From positions 27,478,504 through 27,542,503 of the forward strand of contig OZ037765.1 in the NCBI GenBank assembly GCA_964035545.1: a DNA stretch of 64,000 nt, in the 5' to 3' direction. How positions within the stretch are numbered: position 1 is the first letter of the stretch; every line of letters begins with the position of its first letter. Below the pieces are notes generated by a model. That model was given only the letters and a program-made list of their open reading frames with translations. It did no database searches and was not told the DNA's origin. This document shows, one piece after another, positions 25,301-40,300 of this stretch. A program made the position numbers and the translations under genes. The stretch comes from Bugula neritina. Its lineage: Eukaryota; Bryozoa; Gymnolaemata; Cheilostomatida; Bugulidae.

Positions 25301-28300
25301 GGCCTGAAGAGCCAGTCTGAATTGATCTCATTAACGTCTCATGAGGCCTCGACAGAGCTGCTTTCTGCTTTTCTTCAGAAATACTCATGTTTTGTGCGGA
25401 GAGAGCTGCGTGAAACTGCTGTTCCCTCTCCTTATCCTACAACAAAACATATAGCAATGCAATACCAGCAGACAGCACAGGTTCTCAGTATTGATCAGCT
25501 CTAGTCGCTCAAGTTGGGTGATATTTCAACACAGTTACGCAATACCCGAGAAACCCAGGCCAAAAGAAACTATGTTGATATCAAATTCAAGACAGCACAA
25601 ACCTAGAGGAGAATGACATTAGTGGTGAAAAAATCAATGCTCCCAAAAGGACGGACAGGAAAATCACAAACTAGCTCGAGGATAGTTAAGTTGATTTGCT
25701 TTACCTGGAAAATTAGGTATTGATTTCAACACAAACGTGATGTAAAAATATTAATTACTATGACTGTGGCCTACAGAGCTAACACAAACCTGGCGAGTAG
25801 ATTCTTTGTTTTTATTGCTTATAGACAAGTCTTGTGGCTGAACACTGCTATCTCCAGCCCCAATGAACTGTTTCTTAGTGGACCACATGTTCATCATCAG
25901 TGGGTTGGGAGAAGGGTTGACTGGTGGCGTTGTGGTGGTGTGAGGCATCTAAAAACAACAAAATGCACTAGAAATGTAGCCTTGCCATATCCGCACAGTA
26001 AGCTATATAGACCCATGCTAAATAGGTTTAGTAGTCTAAGATTATATACAAGTATCAAGATGGAGTTTGTTAACTTGATATCAGTTCATGACAACTAGTT
26101 CAACTACCTATTCAGCTGTGTGGTCTACTGTTCTATAAGGTAGAGTGGTACACCATTGTGAGTTCAGGATTCACTGACACGCGGCTTTTCAAGTGGCATT
26201 TGAGCCGCTGTGGTGGACAAAAGGGCTAGTGCCCCCCCCCCAAATATTTCAAACTGAAGTATGGGGAAGTGTGACCATGGGCCTTGTCTAGTTAAATTGC
26301 ATAAATATTTGGTAAAAGCAGCCAGACTATCTCTGGGGCAGTAATAGACTTCAGGTTTACAAGAAAACTTGAAGATTAGTTGGCAAAACTTACTCTTCGT
26401 AGACTCTCCGAGAAATGCTGATTGACAGCATCCTGGGCTAGTAAAGCAGATTCTTTCAAAATTCTCGCTCTTTCTTGCCGGTCATGCATTTGCTGCTTCT
26501 CCTTCTCTTTGTCTAGTCGCTCCTTTTCCGCTTTCTCTTTGGCAAGTTTCTGACGCTCTGCCCGATCAGCTCTACAGAACATTATAATGTGTCTCAAGAT
26601 TGCTAACTGTGAAGGAGACGTCAAACGTCCAACTCACAAGAACTACTTACCGTTCTTTCTGGTCCAGTCTCAGTTCATGCTCTCTTTGCAAGTCACTGAG
26701 AAGAGGTTTGTCGCCGCTGAACTGGGGCATCATCATCCACTGGGCAGCAGCAGCTGCAGGGTTTGTAGGAAGACAAGGCCTGGGTTGTCTGTCAAACATA
26801 CCACCTAAAGCTAGTTGCTGCTGTGCAGCCAATTGTTGCTGTTGCAATATACTGTACTGTTGCAGAGGGTTCAGCGTCTGAATGGCCTGCAACTGCCGAA
26901 TTTGCTCCATCATTTGGTACTGCTGCATGAGTTGCTGCATTTGCAGGTGATGAGCTACTTGAGGGTTAAGCATGGCAGCAGCAGGTAATGAAGCCGCTGC
27001 CGCAGCTGGTAGGGGAGGTGCTGACTGCTGAGCCAAGGCTGGCATAGCAGCTGATGCTGCCGGGATAGACCGAGAGGTCGGAGGTTGAGAACCTGACGGT
27101 GTGTGCGCCATCTTTCTCACCTCAGCATCCCTCTTCAGCAGCTCGGGGTCTCTGTAGGGTACCAAGGGCGGGTCTCCCACCAGAGGGCTCACAGAACTAC
27201 TGTTGTATTCTTGGCCAGGTTTTGCTTTCAAACTGTGGGGTGAAGAAATGCCAAGCTGTTTGACAAAGGAGTTTTCAGTTACTACGGAGGTAGGCGCTGA
27301 GCTGGTCTTAGGTGAAGGATTAGAACTAACAATCAGTGCTGCTGAGGGGTTTCGGAGACCATCTTTATCTTGGGGAGAGACTGTACTGTCGGTGGTGGTA
27401 GCACTGCTGTAACCAGAAGAGCAACCGTCAATACTGCTTTCGGAGAGCTTTTCAGCTTGGTTGTTAGTACCTATGTGGCCTAAATTTCGAAGTGGCGAAG
27501 ATTGATGTACTGTTGATGCCACGGGTGGCAGCAGTTTAGTATTGTCCCCACTGCCTCTGACTATAACACCAGTTGTGCTACTTGTAGACGCACTGTTGAT
27601 GTCAGACTCACTTAGTCCTTCTATGTTAGAGAATGGTTGTTTAGATTTTGATTCTGAGACAGCACTTAATATTCGCTGCTTCTTTATATGCATGTCAGGT
27701 AAGCTATCCTGTTCGGAGCTAACTGACTGCGTGTCCAGTGGCACATCAATTACATCTTTTGAGCGTGCTGCTGATAAACTAGATAAAACTTTGCTTTGAG
27801 AGGACGAAGATACGTTAGTCAGATGATTAGATGTTTTTCTGGACTTTCTACTGCCAATTTCAGCTCCCAATGATGTAGGCTTGTCACTTTTACCCAACCT
27901 TTTCAGCCTTCTCTCTGGCCTGGGTGTGTGTCTGATGACAGAAGTTGGAGCAGTGGTAACTGCAGCTGAAAAAGAATTAAAGAAGTGTTAATCCTAAGCC
28001 AGCAAATAGTCTTTATGTAATCAACCCATGGCAACTAATGTCGTAATTTGTTCTACTCCGTAAGGATTACTTAGGAAAAGGTCAGGCCACGTTTCTTTAA
28101 TGCTTGCATCAGTGGATATTGTGATAAATGAACCATCTAGTCTACGGAGCCTAACTGCATACCATATGAACATAAGTAAGCAATGCCAAATACTAAACCA
28201 GTCAATCAATCATCCAGTTTTTTGCTGAAACCACACAACCAGAAAGGTGATGAGGAAAACAACAACACACCATTTGAAATGACAGTCAAAGTGCAACAAA

Positions 28301-31300
28301 AAGCCAACAAAAGATTGCAATCACACAGCTTTGGTAGTACACTTGGCTAACTCAGTACGTAACACTAACATCCGCTTAAACTGCTCCCATTGCAAAAATA
28401 TGCTAAATAATTCGATCGAAATAGCTATAAATAAACACAAAGTAGTAAGGCATTACCTGATGAATCCAAGTTACTCAGTTCCTTCTTGGACAAAGATGGC
28501 TGTTTGTTGGTTGCACTATCCTGACTATAAGAACCGCTGCCAGCTTTCTTTGTATGAGTTTTATTGGCAGAAACAGACGTAACAGACTTGACTAATTCCC
28601 CTCGGGATGCTGTAGGTGTAGTTAGCGAGTTGATTGGTTTGGAAGTTTTGATTGCTTGATTGGAAGTAGAACTAGCTTGGGTACTCTGCTGCAATAAAAC
28701 ATGCTGAAATCAATAATGAGGCTTATCACGGTACAACCTTGCATTATTACAGTTCAAGAGTTAGTCAAGTGTTGGCTGTAGCCGTGTGGCTTGAGATTTA
28801 AATAAAGTACCTTCGATAAGATTACTAACTGGCTTACATATACCTCTAATTCTAATAGAACGATCAATCATTAATTCGACAGTGTTTGCCAGGTTGTTAT
28901 CGTGGCTGCTTTTGCTTCAACATGAATTTGTTAAGCTGTCTAAACAATTCCAATAGGAAAACCAATTCAAATTAAGTTATTACATTTTATCAACTTGGCA
29001 TAGTGATTGTGCCATATAAAGTTCAACAATGCCCTTACGATTAAAAGCATTATATAATCCCCATGCTAGGTATAACTTGATATGCGAAACTAAACAAAGA
29101 GTCTTTTCAGAGTAAACTACTATTCTTCCATATTCCATAAAATTATCGACGAACACTGAGCAAACACCAAGCCCAATAAACACACCATTAGCAATAGTAT
29201 TGAAACATTCAAAATAAATAAAAAAGAGAAGTAATGTGGTTGATCAATGAACAGGCAAATAGTCCATATTGTACTGTAAGATCTATAAGTTGACCTAGTT
29301 AGTGTTAGACTACAGACCTGCTTGGGAAAGAAAGACTGGTCAATTCAAATCACTCACTCACCAGCTCCTGGTGTAGTCTGTCCGTATAATAAAATATCTT
29401 ATCAGAATTGGATAGGAACAGCTGCTCTCAACTGCCCTAATCTAATCTCCCTAAACTGGTTGCACACGTTGCTATTCCAAGACTCAGCCGTCGCAGTGTA
29501 ATGATTAAGACTACTTTGTTGTACCTGATAGATGGATGCATGACTGTTATCAATCAGCAGAATACCCAGTGCGCTAATCACAAGCATACACGCCTGACTG
29601 CCCGCTTTTCCTACAGTTTTTATATTGTAACATAATCAACACTTTGGCAGGCAATCATTAGGTTGAGCGATTCACCCACATATTTCAAATGATGACATTC
29701 TATTGGGCAATTCTGAACTGGGTTATCATCAAACCAACCAGCATCAATCATAACATTAGTAACGTGCCCGTAGTTCGGCACTCAGTCTGATAAATTACTA
29801 GCAAGCCTTTGTGTTCAACATGTGTATAACAATTATTCCATTAATAGGCCGGGCGAATTTCGGAGCGCTAGGATGTATAACCATATCTGCAACGTGTATA
29901 AACTAACAAAGACTGTTGATTACCACTGCTTCCGTGAACAGAATTTGAAATTCCAAACTGCAACAACCAGTTATGGATTATACTTAGTCAGTCAGAAATT
30001 GGTTTAAAGCATTTGAATGCCAACATGGCCATAAGCATGGTACAGGTATAAACCAACTTCCATGCATGTATGTAACTGATAATATTAAAAATTAAAGTTT
30101 TAATTTTCAAAATTAATAAAATTGCTTCATTTGGTGGTAACCTAAAGAACTCAAGTCCCCAACATACTTACCTGAACAGCTACCTAACTGGTACAGGGAA
30201 TCCTTGCCAACTTGACAATCTTGAATAGAAGATAAGTGCCTGCTTATTGAACCAGATTAAAATTCTAATAGCATGAATTTCCAGAGTGTTCTACTACTTC
30301 ACGTTGCTATTCACCACTAAGCATAATGCGAGTGTAACTTAATAGTTTAATTGAATGCCAGCGAAGTCTCAATAGCCACTCCTACAAACCTGCTACATCG
30401 CGAATAGCTCAAACAATGGAACTAGGTCACGTTGACCTAGTTAAATAGGCCAAGCGAATGGTGGCAGGTGAACGAGGCAAACGCAAAAATCTATAAACTC
30501 ATCCTACTTGCACAATTCAAATTGCCATCAAGTAAATTGATTACTGTACTTGATAGCTGTACACAAATAGTAAGCCTAAGCCTTACGAACTTTTCAGTTC
30601 AGCTACAACACGTAGCAAGCAGGTCGATATCTTTCAATACATTAAAGAATGCTAATATTGATTGATGAAGGAAGAAACACTCTTAGTATTTGCAATGCAA
30701 TTATTTTTGTATTGCTTTACATTAAATATATTTAGCTACTAATCAATTGCTCAACGCTTACATGCTTGGCTCATTATATGTGTACATTACTAATAACCTA
30801 CTGTATGTGTAATACATCTCAACTTAACTAGGGCTGCTGATTCACTGATTCCATAGAGCCTTTCCTTAGATTCTATCAGTATCATATAATATACAAGTAG
30901 TCGAGGGAGTGCATAACATAATATTATGTCTATAATCAAGGGTGGCTAATAACCAACCTTTCAAAAAATAAATTCATATATTTTATTCAATAGCAACTAT
31001 TTTTAAGTGCTTAAAAATGTTATTACCAAACATTAACTAACCACGGAGGTTTTGCAACTGGTAACTGCAATTTTTTCAAGCTAGGCTAGGGATTAATTTA
31101 ATAATAATAAGATGAGCATTTGTAGCTGCTACATCATGCTTGCTATTATTACAGAGGTTGGTAACTCCAGTGGCCGACATAAGTATGATTTATTACCAAG
31201 TTTAAAACCTGCGGAGTCTACAGAGAATAATGACAAATCTTCAAACTCACCCCGGCAGGTTCTTTGCCGTTTCCTTGCTCCTTTGCTCGCCTTCTTGGCA

Positions 31301-34300
31301 CTATTCTAGACTCTGTGCCTTTTAGTATTGTCTCAACAACTGTAAGAATATATATCAATATTCACAATAATATTCACTAGGAGTGAAACAAACGGCTCAA
31401 ACTGTATCAGCTATGGGTGGTTGCAGAGCTAATAGTATGCCTTTTTATGCCTTCTTCAGTGCTCTTGTGTATAACGTTTGCAAAGACAGCTAATCAGTGG
31501 CACCTAATCAGAATAGCTGGGTCAGAGAGCAAAAGCCTAGTGCCAACGTTGTAAAGGTCTATTATCATTCTAACAAACACGCCACTGGTGCTATTATTTT
31601 CCTTATAAACTAACACTGAGATGACATTCACATTCAAGTTTATATGCTCAAACCAGTTGAATGCTTCATTTGTTTGCTTTGTGAAGGAACAATGAAGAAA
31701 TTCCCTTTCTGCTATTGACAAAACTATTTTAATATTAAACCGAGGCCACTTGGTGTTCACTGCTGTTTCATACAATGTACAACAACAGAGGCTGTTGGTT
31801 TCATTTTTTTATAACATAATTCTTTTCAAAAGGGGCAGTTATTTGCTCTAGTGCATGTGAATAAAGCAAGTAATTGATGTTTACATGCCGTTCATCCACA
31901 TGCAAATGAAGAGGTCAGGCTGAAGTAGGCCAGAGGCATATGGTGATGATTTCATCAATTCAGTTCAATAGAACTTATACAAGTAGTAGTATTATATTAC
32001 AGAGCAATAAGTAGTTTTACATTCAAAGGTCTGTTACATCAACACTGTGTAAGAATGTCACAACAGTTACACTGACAAACTAGTTACTGTCAATAGCTAT
32101 TCACTGGCACCTAACCATAAATTCCATAGTAGCCCAAAATTTCCATCTACTAACAGTAAATACTAGTGTACAATAGCAGCCCCTCACGCTTTTCATCTAA
32201 CTTTTGATGCATATAAACATGTACTATATCTATATTTACTTTGTCGTCAATAGAGGTTGTTAAAGCACTTGGGGCTAAGAAGCTGTACTACATTATCTAA
32301 AAACTAACACTGGTTTAGTGTCTTTTTACCTTTGGGACTGTAAAATTATTATAAAAATATACTTGAATTATAGTATATATGCTACCGCCCAAAACAATCG
32401 AAAATTAATTATAATATGAGAGGCAATAACGGAAGTCTTGCAAATGCTTCCAGAAATCAAGGAGTTTGCTCCCCTAAGTTAAAAAAACTTCACCATATGC
32501 ATTAAAATTACTTTTATTTGGTAAAGTTACTATTGCACCTAGTGCCCGCGATGCAAAACCTGCTGGCATATAATATATATATAAGGCACAGCGCTTCCAG
32601 GGCTGTAATAATAATGATTATATTTTGTGTAATACATGTAATAATAATCCAGTAAAGCTATAATATTATCTCTATAAATATAATATTCTACATACCTTAA
32701 AGGACTGGTATTGTGTATATTATGTAACAAACCAGCTGGTACTATACTACACCTATCTTGTAATTTGTTTCTAAAACAGCTGCTGTGTGATTACTAACCA
32801 GTTACTATATATTAGTAGTTAATATTTTACTAGAGTAGCTACCATTTAAACAGCTACACTGGAGTGAGTACGCAATAGCAGGTTGTAAGCACTGTGAAGT
32901 TGGCTGTAAGTTGCATAACTGATATCAACTTCTAAATATTTATCAAGCTTCTTTCCATCTCATTGACATTACAAGTAGATAAAACAGTATCGCAATTATA
33001 TACTCTAGTTGGTATTCAAAAGCACCAGCGCAACAAGGAGCACAAATATCACCAATCAAAAGGTAGTCAAATGATGGAATCCATGTTTATTATGTAATTT
33101 GACCTTAACCTGGCTAGCAGCAGCTTGAGCAACTCGGAACTTGATGAGATAAAAAAATACCCATTAGTTCTCACTTCCAGTTATCAACGCCTGCTGTATG
33201 CATACTACTGACGTGCTTGTTTGCATACGCTCAGGTGAAAACCTGCCTCAAGATAACAGGATAAGGGTTTGATTTACCAACAATTCAAAAAGAAAGTGAT
33301 TCAAGTTAGAAATTTCCTGCCATCGCGAATTTTCAAAGAGATTAGACCTATGTTTGTGTAGGGTGGTTCCCAAAAGGAATCTGAAGTATATCCTGGTAAA
33401 CAGTTACCAAGTAGCTGTAAGGAAATACAGCACAGTTGGCTGGGTGCTAACTCACCTCCGTCAAGTGGGATAATCTGGGTAAGTTCTGCACTTTCACAGT
33501 GCTCCTCCAAAACTGTATCATCCAGTAAGCTCAGCTCCTGCCAAAAATAACAAGCAAGTAGGCAACTTGGTTTGATTAGGAGGCATGATGTAAGCTTTAT
33601 ATGTTGACCAGCCTTTACTGATATGCCAGCTGTCAGGAATGTGGCAAAGTTCACTCATGTTTGATGGTGTTGCCCAAAGTTCAACATAAGAATAATCACA
33701 CAAGTTATGGCAATCGAAGCGCGGCTCAGGGCATACCCGCTGTAACTACACCTCAACTTTAATTTTGCTAGCCTTATCCTAATGCGAAAAACCAAACCAG
33801 CCATCAACAGTACACAATGAACATAAGTAGGCCACCTGGTCGCCTTTATGTTTTGCGGGAGTAATTCTTAGCATACATAGGTCTGATTTTGATGAATTAG
33901 CCATCAATACCACAATAATCACCAGACTCAAAAACTTGAATAAATTAAATCCATAAAAGCGCTTGGGATTGTAACAATGCTCGGGAATTGGTTGGTCGGT
34001 GCCACGGGCTAATACCGGTAGAAGAATAAAATTACCTGCATGAACAAAATATCTAGCAGGAATTCCAACACGATGACGACAACTAGCAAATTATTTGATT
34101 ATTGATAAATCTATAAGTTTTGGCAAATCCCTTGACTTGGAACTGAGACTTAACTAAGTCTACTTTTACTTCTAGAGAAAACCACAACTACCGACTCTAA
34201 GCAGGATTACTAATATTAGTCAATACTGTTAGCGTTCCACGCGATGGAAATTTTGCTTATCATTGCTTCACTTTTGGTGGATATTGAAACTTGGAATCTA

Positions 34301-37300
34301 ATTTTACAAGTACATTTAGGTGGTCATTTAGATTTAGAACTTTAACCGGACTCGATGCACTCTCACTCACTAGGATACGTAACTACCCGACGGCATTCGT
34401 CTAACGTTATGATTTATATTATTATTAAACTTATATTTAGCTGTTTACAACATACCCCCAACTTGCTCCGGGTGTCCTTTAATAACTAGTGTACTAGCAC
34501 CGCTACTTACTTGATACTTATCCACTAGGCCCAGCGGAATGCGTACAGTTTATTATTACAATAATGAATAATTATAATGGTCTAACAATAGTTGTAGAAA
34601 TTCGAATACGCTATTCCAAATCAACATGTGCGGATTAAAAGTTATAATTATAATACATTTTATACCCGGCATACTTAAATTAAAATTATATATTAATATT
34701 GATATAACTGTAAGTATAACTTTCACTCTTTGGTAGGTAGCAACAGCCTAGGCTAATACTAATAGTAATCAAACTCGCACATAAGGTATTACCTATTGAG
34801 TTTTACCTTCTACCGTTACTAACAAAGCTCCAACAAAGTCAGAAAACCTGAGTGGTTATCCAAATATCAATTGGGCGTGTGCAACATATGTACTGTCTAG
34901 CTCTAGTCTAATAATTTGCGCTTACTAACCTTGCTTCAACACGCTCCGACAAAACAATACAATCAGCTAACCAATAATGCTGGTAAACCGAACTATTGAC
35001 CTTTGTTCCTCGCTAACGGCAACGATTGGACGGTTCAGTAAGCAGGCTACTAGCTAGAAGATGTTATTACAGGCTCATTCCTAGGGTACGCCTGCATGTC
35101 AAAACATTTGAACCACAACCTAATTAGACGCGCATTACACAAGTAACAGCTGTCAAAGGCGATACTAGCTGGTGAGGTGGCGTATTCAGTATTTAACCTT
35201 CATTCGCTAATAGAATAGCACCCGGGCTACTGGATTACTCTAACCCGCGTGTTAGTTCTTCAACTAGGAAAAAAGTTAGAATTTGTGTACTTCTTAAATG
35301 GCTTGGTAACCGTACTGAATAATACACCACAACTGGGCTCCAGGAGTCTGGAAACTTGACAGTTCTATTTAGCACCCTGCGTCTGACCTATTATTAATGA
35401 TTAGCTAGCATTTCAAAGACTCTGAAAAGACCCCATGTCACGATATGCCAGTCTGAAAACAATTAAATATCAATAACCTCCCTAACACGAAGTCCCATTG
35501 CTTCTATAACATTTCACTATGATCATTGCCCTGAACTATTAGCTAACACCAATACTAACTGCAACTCTAAAAATAGTGCTCCAGTTCCCAGTGGGTTGAA
35601 GGAATAAAGCAGTGACGTAAATAAAAGCTGATATTTTCTGATGACTTACTGAATTGAATCATAAACTGGACGCATTTAATTAAGCCATGTACTACTTACT
35701 CTATGTAATTACATCAGTTCTGTTTGTTGGATGTATAGCCAGAGCTAGCACCTACTTACAACCCACATAACTATTAGACACATTACAAAGTCTGTGTGCA
35801 CTTAGTAAGTTTATATCCTGTGGTAACTTCCCTTCTACAACCCAGTAACCATATTTAGTGATTTCTCTATTTTATTATCTAGTGTAGCTCAAATTACTCT
35901 TCAAAGATCCTACCAGATGACGAATTTCTTTTGATGAGAGTAAACAATAACTAGATTACTAGTATCATGACAGAAGGTGAAGGACAATGAGTGAGTTAGT
36001 ATTCTCATTGCCGAAGTACTGAATTACAATCGTGTTCATCACAATAGCCAAACAAAATATAATTACGAGCATTGTGTACAATTAGTCAGCTATTTAATTT
36101 ATGCATTCATCAACTAGCTTGTGCTGCGGAACGTACCAGTATGATATTATTATTAGTAAAGGGTAGACCCTCACTCTTCATTGAACAATTGAAACTTTGC
36201 CAAATTTATGGTAAATAAGATAGTTCCCTTCTACTGATACTCTACTACTAGCTCTTACTAATACTGATAAGAGTAACCCGATTTGCATAGTTGGATAAAA
36301 TGTCAAACAAATCATCAAGCCACTCAGTGACTGTACTCCATCAGCTGCTTATAGGACTTAAAAAGTCCGAAAATGAACACTTTCCGAGAATATCTTACGG
36401 AAGAACAGAAAACAAGCAATCAATAAATATGAGTGATGCCTTTCCACAAATCACGGTAGCTAACTTCATCAAGTTGCTTTAAATTGGCATGAGATAATGC
36501 TTAATGGAGGCACGTGATTCTATACTAGCTATTAGTCACCCTATTCGCCAAAGGAGGCTCAGCTTTTACAAAGCTGTGTCAAGAAGTTGAAGGCAATAAA
36601 TCATACCTCATCTAACATAGCTTTCAACCTGAATTAATTAGCATATCCAGCATTCTTCTAGCAACATGCACATTTACCTAGAGGCAGTTCTGTTGAATGA
36701 AAAGTAGCACTACTAGCTACACCTTACAGCATATAGAAGTTGAGGACATACCTTAGTAGAGTCGTTGTACTGTTGTATGACTGCAGTAAACCACTGAGTT
36801 GTGCCCTCAGTTCTGTATACTTTGACTCTGAAACCTACAAGTACAGTGGGAGTGCTCACCAAGATCCTCTGTCCGTCCTGGTATTCAGTCCACCGAGTAG
36901 CTGCTTCCCTACACTGTTGATCTAATGCTCTGTTTCCATCCTACCAAAACAGCCACTATATAGCAATTCAAAGTCACGTGTATTAAAGAATGTTACTCCA
37001 TTATTTCTAGAAATGCTGGTTTTGAAGGTCACCGATGATGTATTGAAATGTGATGTCAACTTTTCCCTGAACAACGTAAACGCCTAACTTTTGAACCAGT
37101 GCAATACAACTTTAATTGGAAATTAATTGACCGAGGAGCGACTAAAATTTTCCATTAGCCGACAACTCCAAAAAATGTTTAAGATTTGTTGCCATATGTG
37201 ATTGCTGCTAAAATATTTACAGCAGTAAACCAAATAAACTACTATTCAGCATTACAGCAATGATATATGGAAATAAATTTACTTGGACTAAATTACACTC

Positions 37301-40300
37301 AACAGATTATTATTAGGAAAACAGTGTTAAACATTCAGTCAATACTTTATTGACACTAAACATACTTGACTAGCATACTTGATCTTAGGAATAAGGTAGC
37401 CAGGTATGAATTGTTAGTATAAGATAATGCAAGGTTTTCACAGCATTGTAAGATAAGTAATGGCTTTATCTTCAAGTTTCATGTTCCAAGTACGCCTTGA
37501 GAATGCATAGTACTAGTAGACACAGCAATGAGTTATCATAAATACTTGTTTGAACTGTTTAACCACATTTCCACACACATTGTAATCTGAGCAAATGTCT
37601 TTGATAATAAGGTTGCTATAACAAATAAAGAAAAATCTTGCTTGCAATTCTTTCAACCACAGTTGGTATCCTTCACATTAAATGGTTCACAGTTTTACAG
37701 CCTAAATTACAGTAACAGCAGATACAATATACGGAAAAACTACTTTCAATAATTTAACCAGGGGGAATCATAGATTATCTGTAAAACATGTGTTTTCATA
37801 AATCTGCTGCTGGTTTTAGAAGTACAAAAAAACTTGAATAAAATTAATATTACAGCCAGTAATAGTATGGTTGGACTTTGATAATTTTTCAAGTTGGCTA
37901 AAGCTGCCTAACAAAAAGCTGTAATCTTGTGTGGCTACATCCACCAAACCTCCAAGTTTTGTTGGAAAACCTAATGAATGTTAAGTATTGAGCCTATAGG
38001 AAACTAGTATGTGCTAGTAACCCAGCAAGTGCTGTAGGTGGTTTCACATCAGGCCATTGGAGTGGCAAAATATTAATGATAAATGAAGACAAATTATTAC
38101 AGCAGCTGTAATAACTGAAAACCTCCTTTGTCACCAGTTTACACCAACAAACAGACTTTGAGGAAACTCGTAGGCATTAGGCAATAACCAATGGGCACAT
38201 TGATGTATAACATTCTCCAGCTGCATATAATTATTTTCACAGACTAACAGTTGATGCGTAGTAAATGACTTTTTGATTATGATCTGAGACGGGTATTTGG
38301 GGCTACATGCCGGGACAGGCAATGCTGCTAGTTACTAGTAGTAGTAGTATTATAGTATATACTGCATAACCCTCAAAAGAAATCAAGATTTTCTTAGTCA
38401 TAGAAACCAGTAGAGTGGGACTAGTTTCAAATAGCTTATACAAATTTCAACAGTACATTCGGCACACCTATCAATGTTGTAATGCCATCCTGATATATGC
38501 ATACAGTCACTTTGGCAGGATTCAGGGTCGATGAGAAGATAACCCCAATAGAATATGTTGTTAGCTTATCACAGACTTCTCTTTTTCCAGTCTATTTATT
38601 ATATAGCCTAATAATGCTCATTTAAACTTCAACTTTGATTATAAGAAAATCCAAGCAAAGTTTTTTGGTAGAGAAATTGGTGAGTAGAAAGTTGCTTTAA
38701 AATAATAGTCTGAAACTTGGTGCTTTGCTTGATAAAAAAGAACAATTTAGTATAGCCCAGAAATTTTGACGTTTGATAAACTTTAATTTTTTTTAAATAA
38801 GTGAACCGAAATCTGGTGTTACCAGAGACTTGAAATTAGCACTTTAATGAGCTGGGAGAGTAAACATCAATCACTGCTAGCAGTAATCAGTGGTACTTTA
38901 TCATCTAGTAGATTTACACACTAATTTTGTTAAAATCCTAGCTGTTAAGTTATTAGCAGTGTATATACATTGATTGATCACCTGATTATCATCCTCCTAG
39001 CAAGATGGTAATACCCACAAAAACTAAACAGTAACCCAGGCCTAGTTTCTTCAAACTAGTAAAAGAGGAGACTAAGTTGCTTTTCCTGTCTACTTGCAGT
39101 CTGACATTTTAGCTATACATAGAATATCTTCCTTTAAATTAGATGCAAACTCCAGTTTTTGTTGCCTGGGTTCTTGGAAACAAAAGTGCTTTGGATAGGG
39201 GACAATAACTGCATTTTCTAGAAATATATTTAAGAATGTAGACCTTTCTGAAAAAAGAGCTGTTTTGACCAAACCAAAGATGGCGGCCACCAATATTTCT
39301 GCTCCAATTCTATATTACAATTATTATGGCAACCTGTTGTGTAAACCTACATCTATTCTATGTCTCCTAATAACATTTGTGTACAGCTTAGCATAGCCAG
39401 GAACATACAACTCCCGGTCTTTACTGGAATTTAGCTCTTTCAAAACAATTTTATTGAGTGCATTGTGAGTCCATCAAACTGAAGAGTGGCTATTATATTA
39501 CAGCCTACCTACTGCGTGCCAAATAGTGGAATAGGGATACTGGGATATATTATAGCTACACAAATGAGTCCAGTCAAATAAAATCCATAACTACATACTC
39601 TAGCCACTGTATCTCTCACTAAATTGCTGTTGAAAATCTCATTTTTTGTAAGTACTTAACCTGTAGTTTCGGTTAGTACTTTGACAACCAAGTGCAGCAT
39701 GTTGTTTAGTTCCCTTATTCGACTTACTTTCAGACAGTGCTTTGATTTGCAGCTTAGTGTGAGTTTGAGGGCTAACAGTCAAGAAAAAAAAGGGTTGAAA
39801 TTTTTGAGAATAGATGTAGCATAAATAATGAGGGAGAAAGGTTTTCACCTCAATAATAATTAGCCGCAATATCAAAACCTACTCAGGGTACGGAGCTTTG
39901 CATATAGCAGCTCTAGTATATGTATTAAACAGTACTCACCGTGTACTCGGACAGGTTACTGGGTGCAACAAAGGAGAGAGTCTGGTCTACAAGGAACTCC
40001 ACTGGTTGTTTGTCACTCTTAGTGGCACCAATAGAGTCTACGATAACTTTAAATGTCTGCAAAAAGTTGGCAAAAAGTAAACCTATATGATTTTATAGAA
40101 ACATAACATCTAAGCACTAAAGAGACAAATATTGTACAACCATTATGGTCTATGCAAGTACACTAGTTTGTGAATAACATTAGCAGAAAATGGAGCAGTA
40201 AATCATGCAAACCAGAATAGAAACCAATTATGATAAATATTGCCAACTATGGATGCTGTATACCAGCTACGAGTAGGTACATTGCCCAGCATATCACTAG

